Source of the DNA: Bacteroidales bacterium
GTDB taxonomy: Bacteria > Bacteroidota > Bacteroidia > Bacteroidales > UBA12077
Assembly: GCA_030643125.1 (NCBI GenBank)
Contig: DAOWML010000015.1
Location: 1-15,734, forward strand
Direction: 5' to 3'
DNA length: 15,734 nucleotides
The notes beneath the pieces were generated by a model. That model saw only the letters and a program-made list of their open reading frames with translations. It made no database searches and had not been told where the DNA came from. Every line of letters begins with the position of its first letter. Position 1 is the first letter of the stretch. The position numbers and the translations under genes were made by a program. This document shows positions 14,808 through 15,734 of this stretch, piece after piece.

Positions 14808-15734
14808 TTATTCAAATTTTTTCAGAATATCTTTCACGGCATCTTTATGAATGGTAAAACCCATCATTTTAAGCTTAACATAATCTTCGTGGAAAAAATA
14901 ATAACCAAATTCAGGTACATCATGATCATTATTTCTTGAGCCACTGCTTGAATCTTTAATTAAATACCAGTCATTTCCATCTTTTTCTACATATCCCACC
15001 AAATGCATTCCGTGATCATCGGTTGTAGTTTTATTTGAAAAACGGAATTGGCGAGAATCTTCGTCAATATATTCGGTAGGAATATCATAAGTCGGAACCA
15101 ATGCAACCTGTGTTTTTCTTGAAAAACCTGATTCTGAAACATCACCACCAATACTCATTGTATAACCATCTCTGATTGCTTTTTTAACTATATCCATATA
15201 TACATCCAGAGGTACATTATAATAGTCTTTATTATGCCACCAGTTATCCGGTACTTTATATTCAACTTGTTTCCAGTAATGTTCTTGTTTATATGAAAGA
15301 ATTTCAACATAATCATCAGGATTAATTTTCATGTAGTCATTCAAATAAGATTTTGGAGTATACTTTTTACCATCAACAGAGAATTCAGCAGGAGGTTCGC
15401 CAATATGATGATTCATAATGTTTTTTATAGTTTCTAAAACTGCAACTTCATTCCATGCATTATTTTTTTTCACAGAATTTAAATAAGCCATCATTTCTTT
15501 ATACATGGCATCATGCGAATGATATTTTCTGCCGTTTATTAAACCTGTATAAACATCAATTGGCATAGCGCCATATTTTGTATATATCCTGGCTACAGCA
15601 TTGCCCTCAGACCCCTGTTCAAACAACGAATTTCCTCTATTCTGAACAAATCCTCTTGCTTTCTCAACATATTCCCAGTAAACAATATAAATTTCCGATA
15701 ATTTAACTTCTTTATTTTGAAGACGTTTTACTTC
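14808..15734 (-). CDS. C1B family cysteine peptidase (bleomycin hydrolase/aminopeptidase C-like), partial
   Basis: The frame is open from the right edge to TAA at 14808-14810, giving the last 308 residues; the N terminus and catalytic Cys lie outside. A TTG at 15626 is internal and not a start. The family pattern SEIYIVYWEYVEKARGF sits near the edge, followed by GSEGNAVARIYTKYGAMP and later the catalytic His in DDHGMHLVGY (codon at 15014-15012). The tail ends with DYVKLKMMGFTIHKDAV, usual for Bacteroidetes members. These enzymes are papain-fold aminopeptidases that form hexameric cages. The residue matching the Asn of the NSWG box is Asp here (IKDSSSG, codon 14954-14952). No terminator with a T-run lies just downstream on this strand, though the inverted repeat begins about 50 bp after the stop. 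Confidence 0.9.
   Translation of the reverse strand, partial: EVKRLQNKEVKLSEIYIVYWEYVEKARGFVQNRGNSLFEQGSEGNAVARIYTKYGAMPIDVYTGLINGRKYHSHDAMYKEMMAYLNSVKKNNAWNEVAVLETIKNIMNHHIGEPPAEFSVDGKKYTPKSYLNDYMKINPDDYVEILSYKQEHYWKQVEYKVPDNWWHNKDYYNVPLDVYMDIVKKAIRDGYTMSIGGDVSESGFSRKTQVALVPTYDIPTEYIDEDSRQFRFSNKTTTDDHGMHLVGYVEKDGNDWYLIKDSSSGSRNNDHDVPEFGYYFFHEDYVKLKMMGFTIHKDAVKDILKKFE

Overview
The window looks like a low-GC chromosome segment from a Bacteroidetes bacterium, probably Bacteroidales/Marinilabiliales or a close relative. This rests on four signs: strong A+T bias; almost no Shine-Dalgarno sequences before the starts; TAnnTTTG-type -7 boxes in several upstream gaps; and a gene set typical of the phylum (stand-alone RlmL-type methyltransferase, PnuC plus NadR-like kinase, S41 peptidase, SiaB/SiaC proteins). 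No rRNA, tRNA, CRISPR array, transposase or phage gene was seen.

Layout. 1-109 is the 3' tail of a MopE-type Asp/Cys-rich repeat protein, followed by a strong terminator. 207-1541 (minus) is a MATE exporter. 1805-6274 (plus) is a three-gene cluster: a lipoprotein, a small secreted protein and a 1026-residue ABCG-like half-transporter with extra N-terminal domains. A 10-bp bidirectional terminator separates it from a minus-strand siaB-siaC pair (7335-6375). Further right, five minus-strand genes (11974 down to 7593) form a probable transcription unit: a second, divergent SiaC/DUF1987 protein, a secreted S41 peptidase, PnuC, a ribosylnicotinamide kinase overlapping pnuC by 37 bp, and an RlmL-like rRNA methyltransferase. 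A HEPN/MNT pair (12102-12864, plus) converges with guaA (14441-12912, minus) over a shared terminator. A 366-bp gap then holds an 8-bp tandem repeat and a 17-bp inverted repeat. The window ends inside a C1B (bleomycin hydrolase-like) peptidase.

How the genes work together. PnuC and the kinase form a nicotinamide riboside uptake and trapping route feeding NAD synthesis. SiaB (HATPase-like kinase) and SiaC (substrate with the NTSSSK phosphosite) form a partner-switching pair; the second DUF1987 protein, about 4.2 kb away, has Ser in place of the phosphorylated Thr and may be a second client. The HEPN protein carries RX4HXY and its partner GSX10DXD, the signature pair of AMPylation-neutralised toxin-antitoxin systems. 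The least understood part is the lipoprotein/secreted protein/ABC cluster, which looks like an undescribed envelope export or signalling unit.
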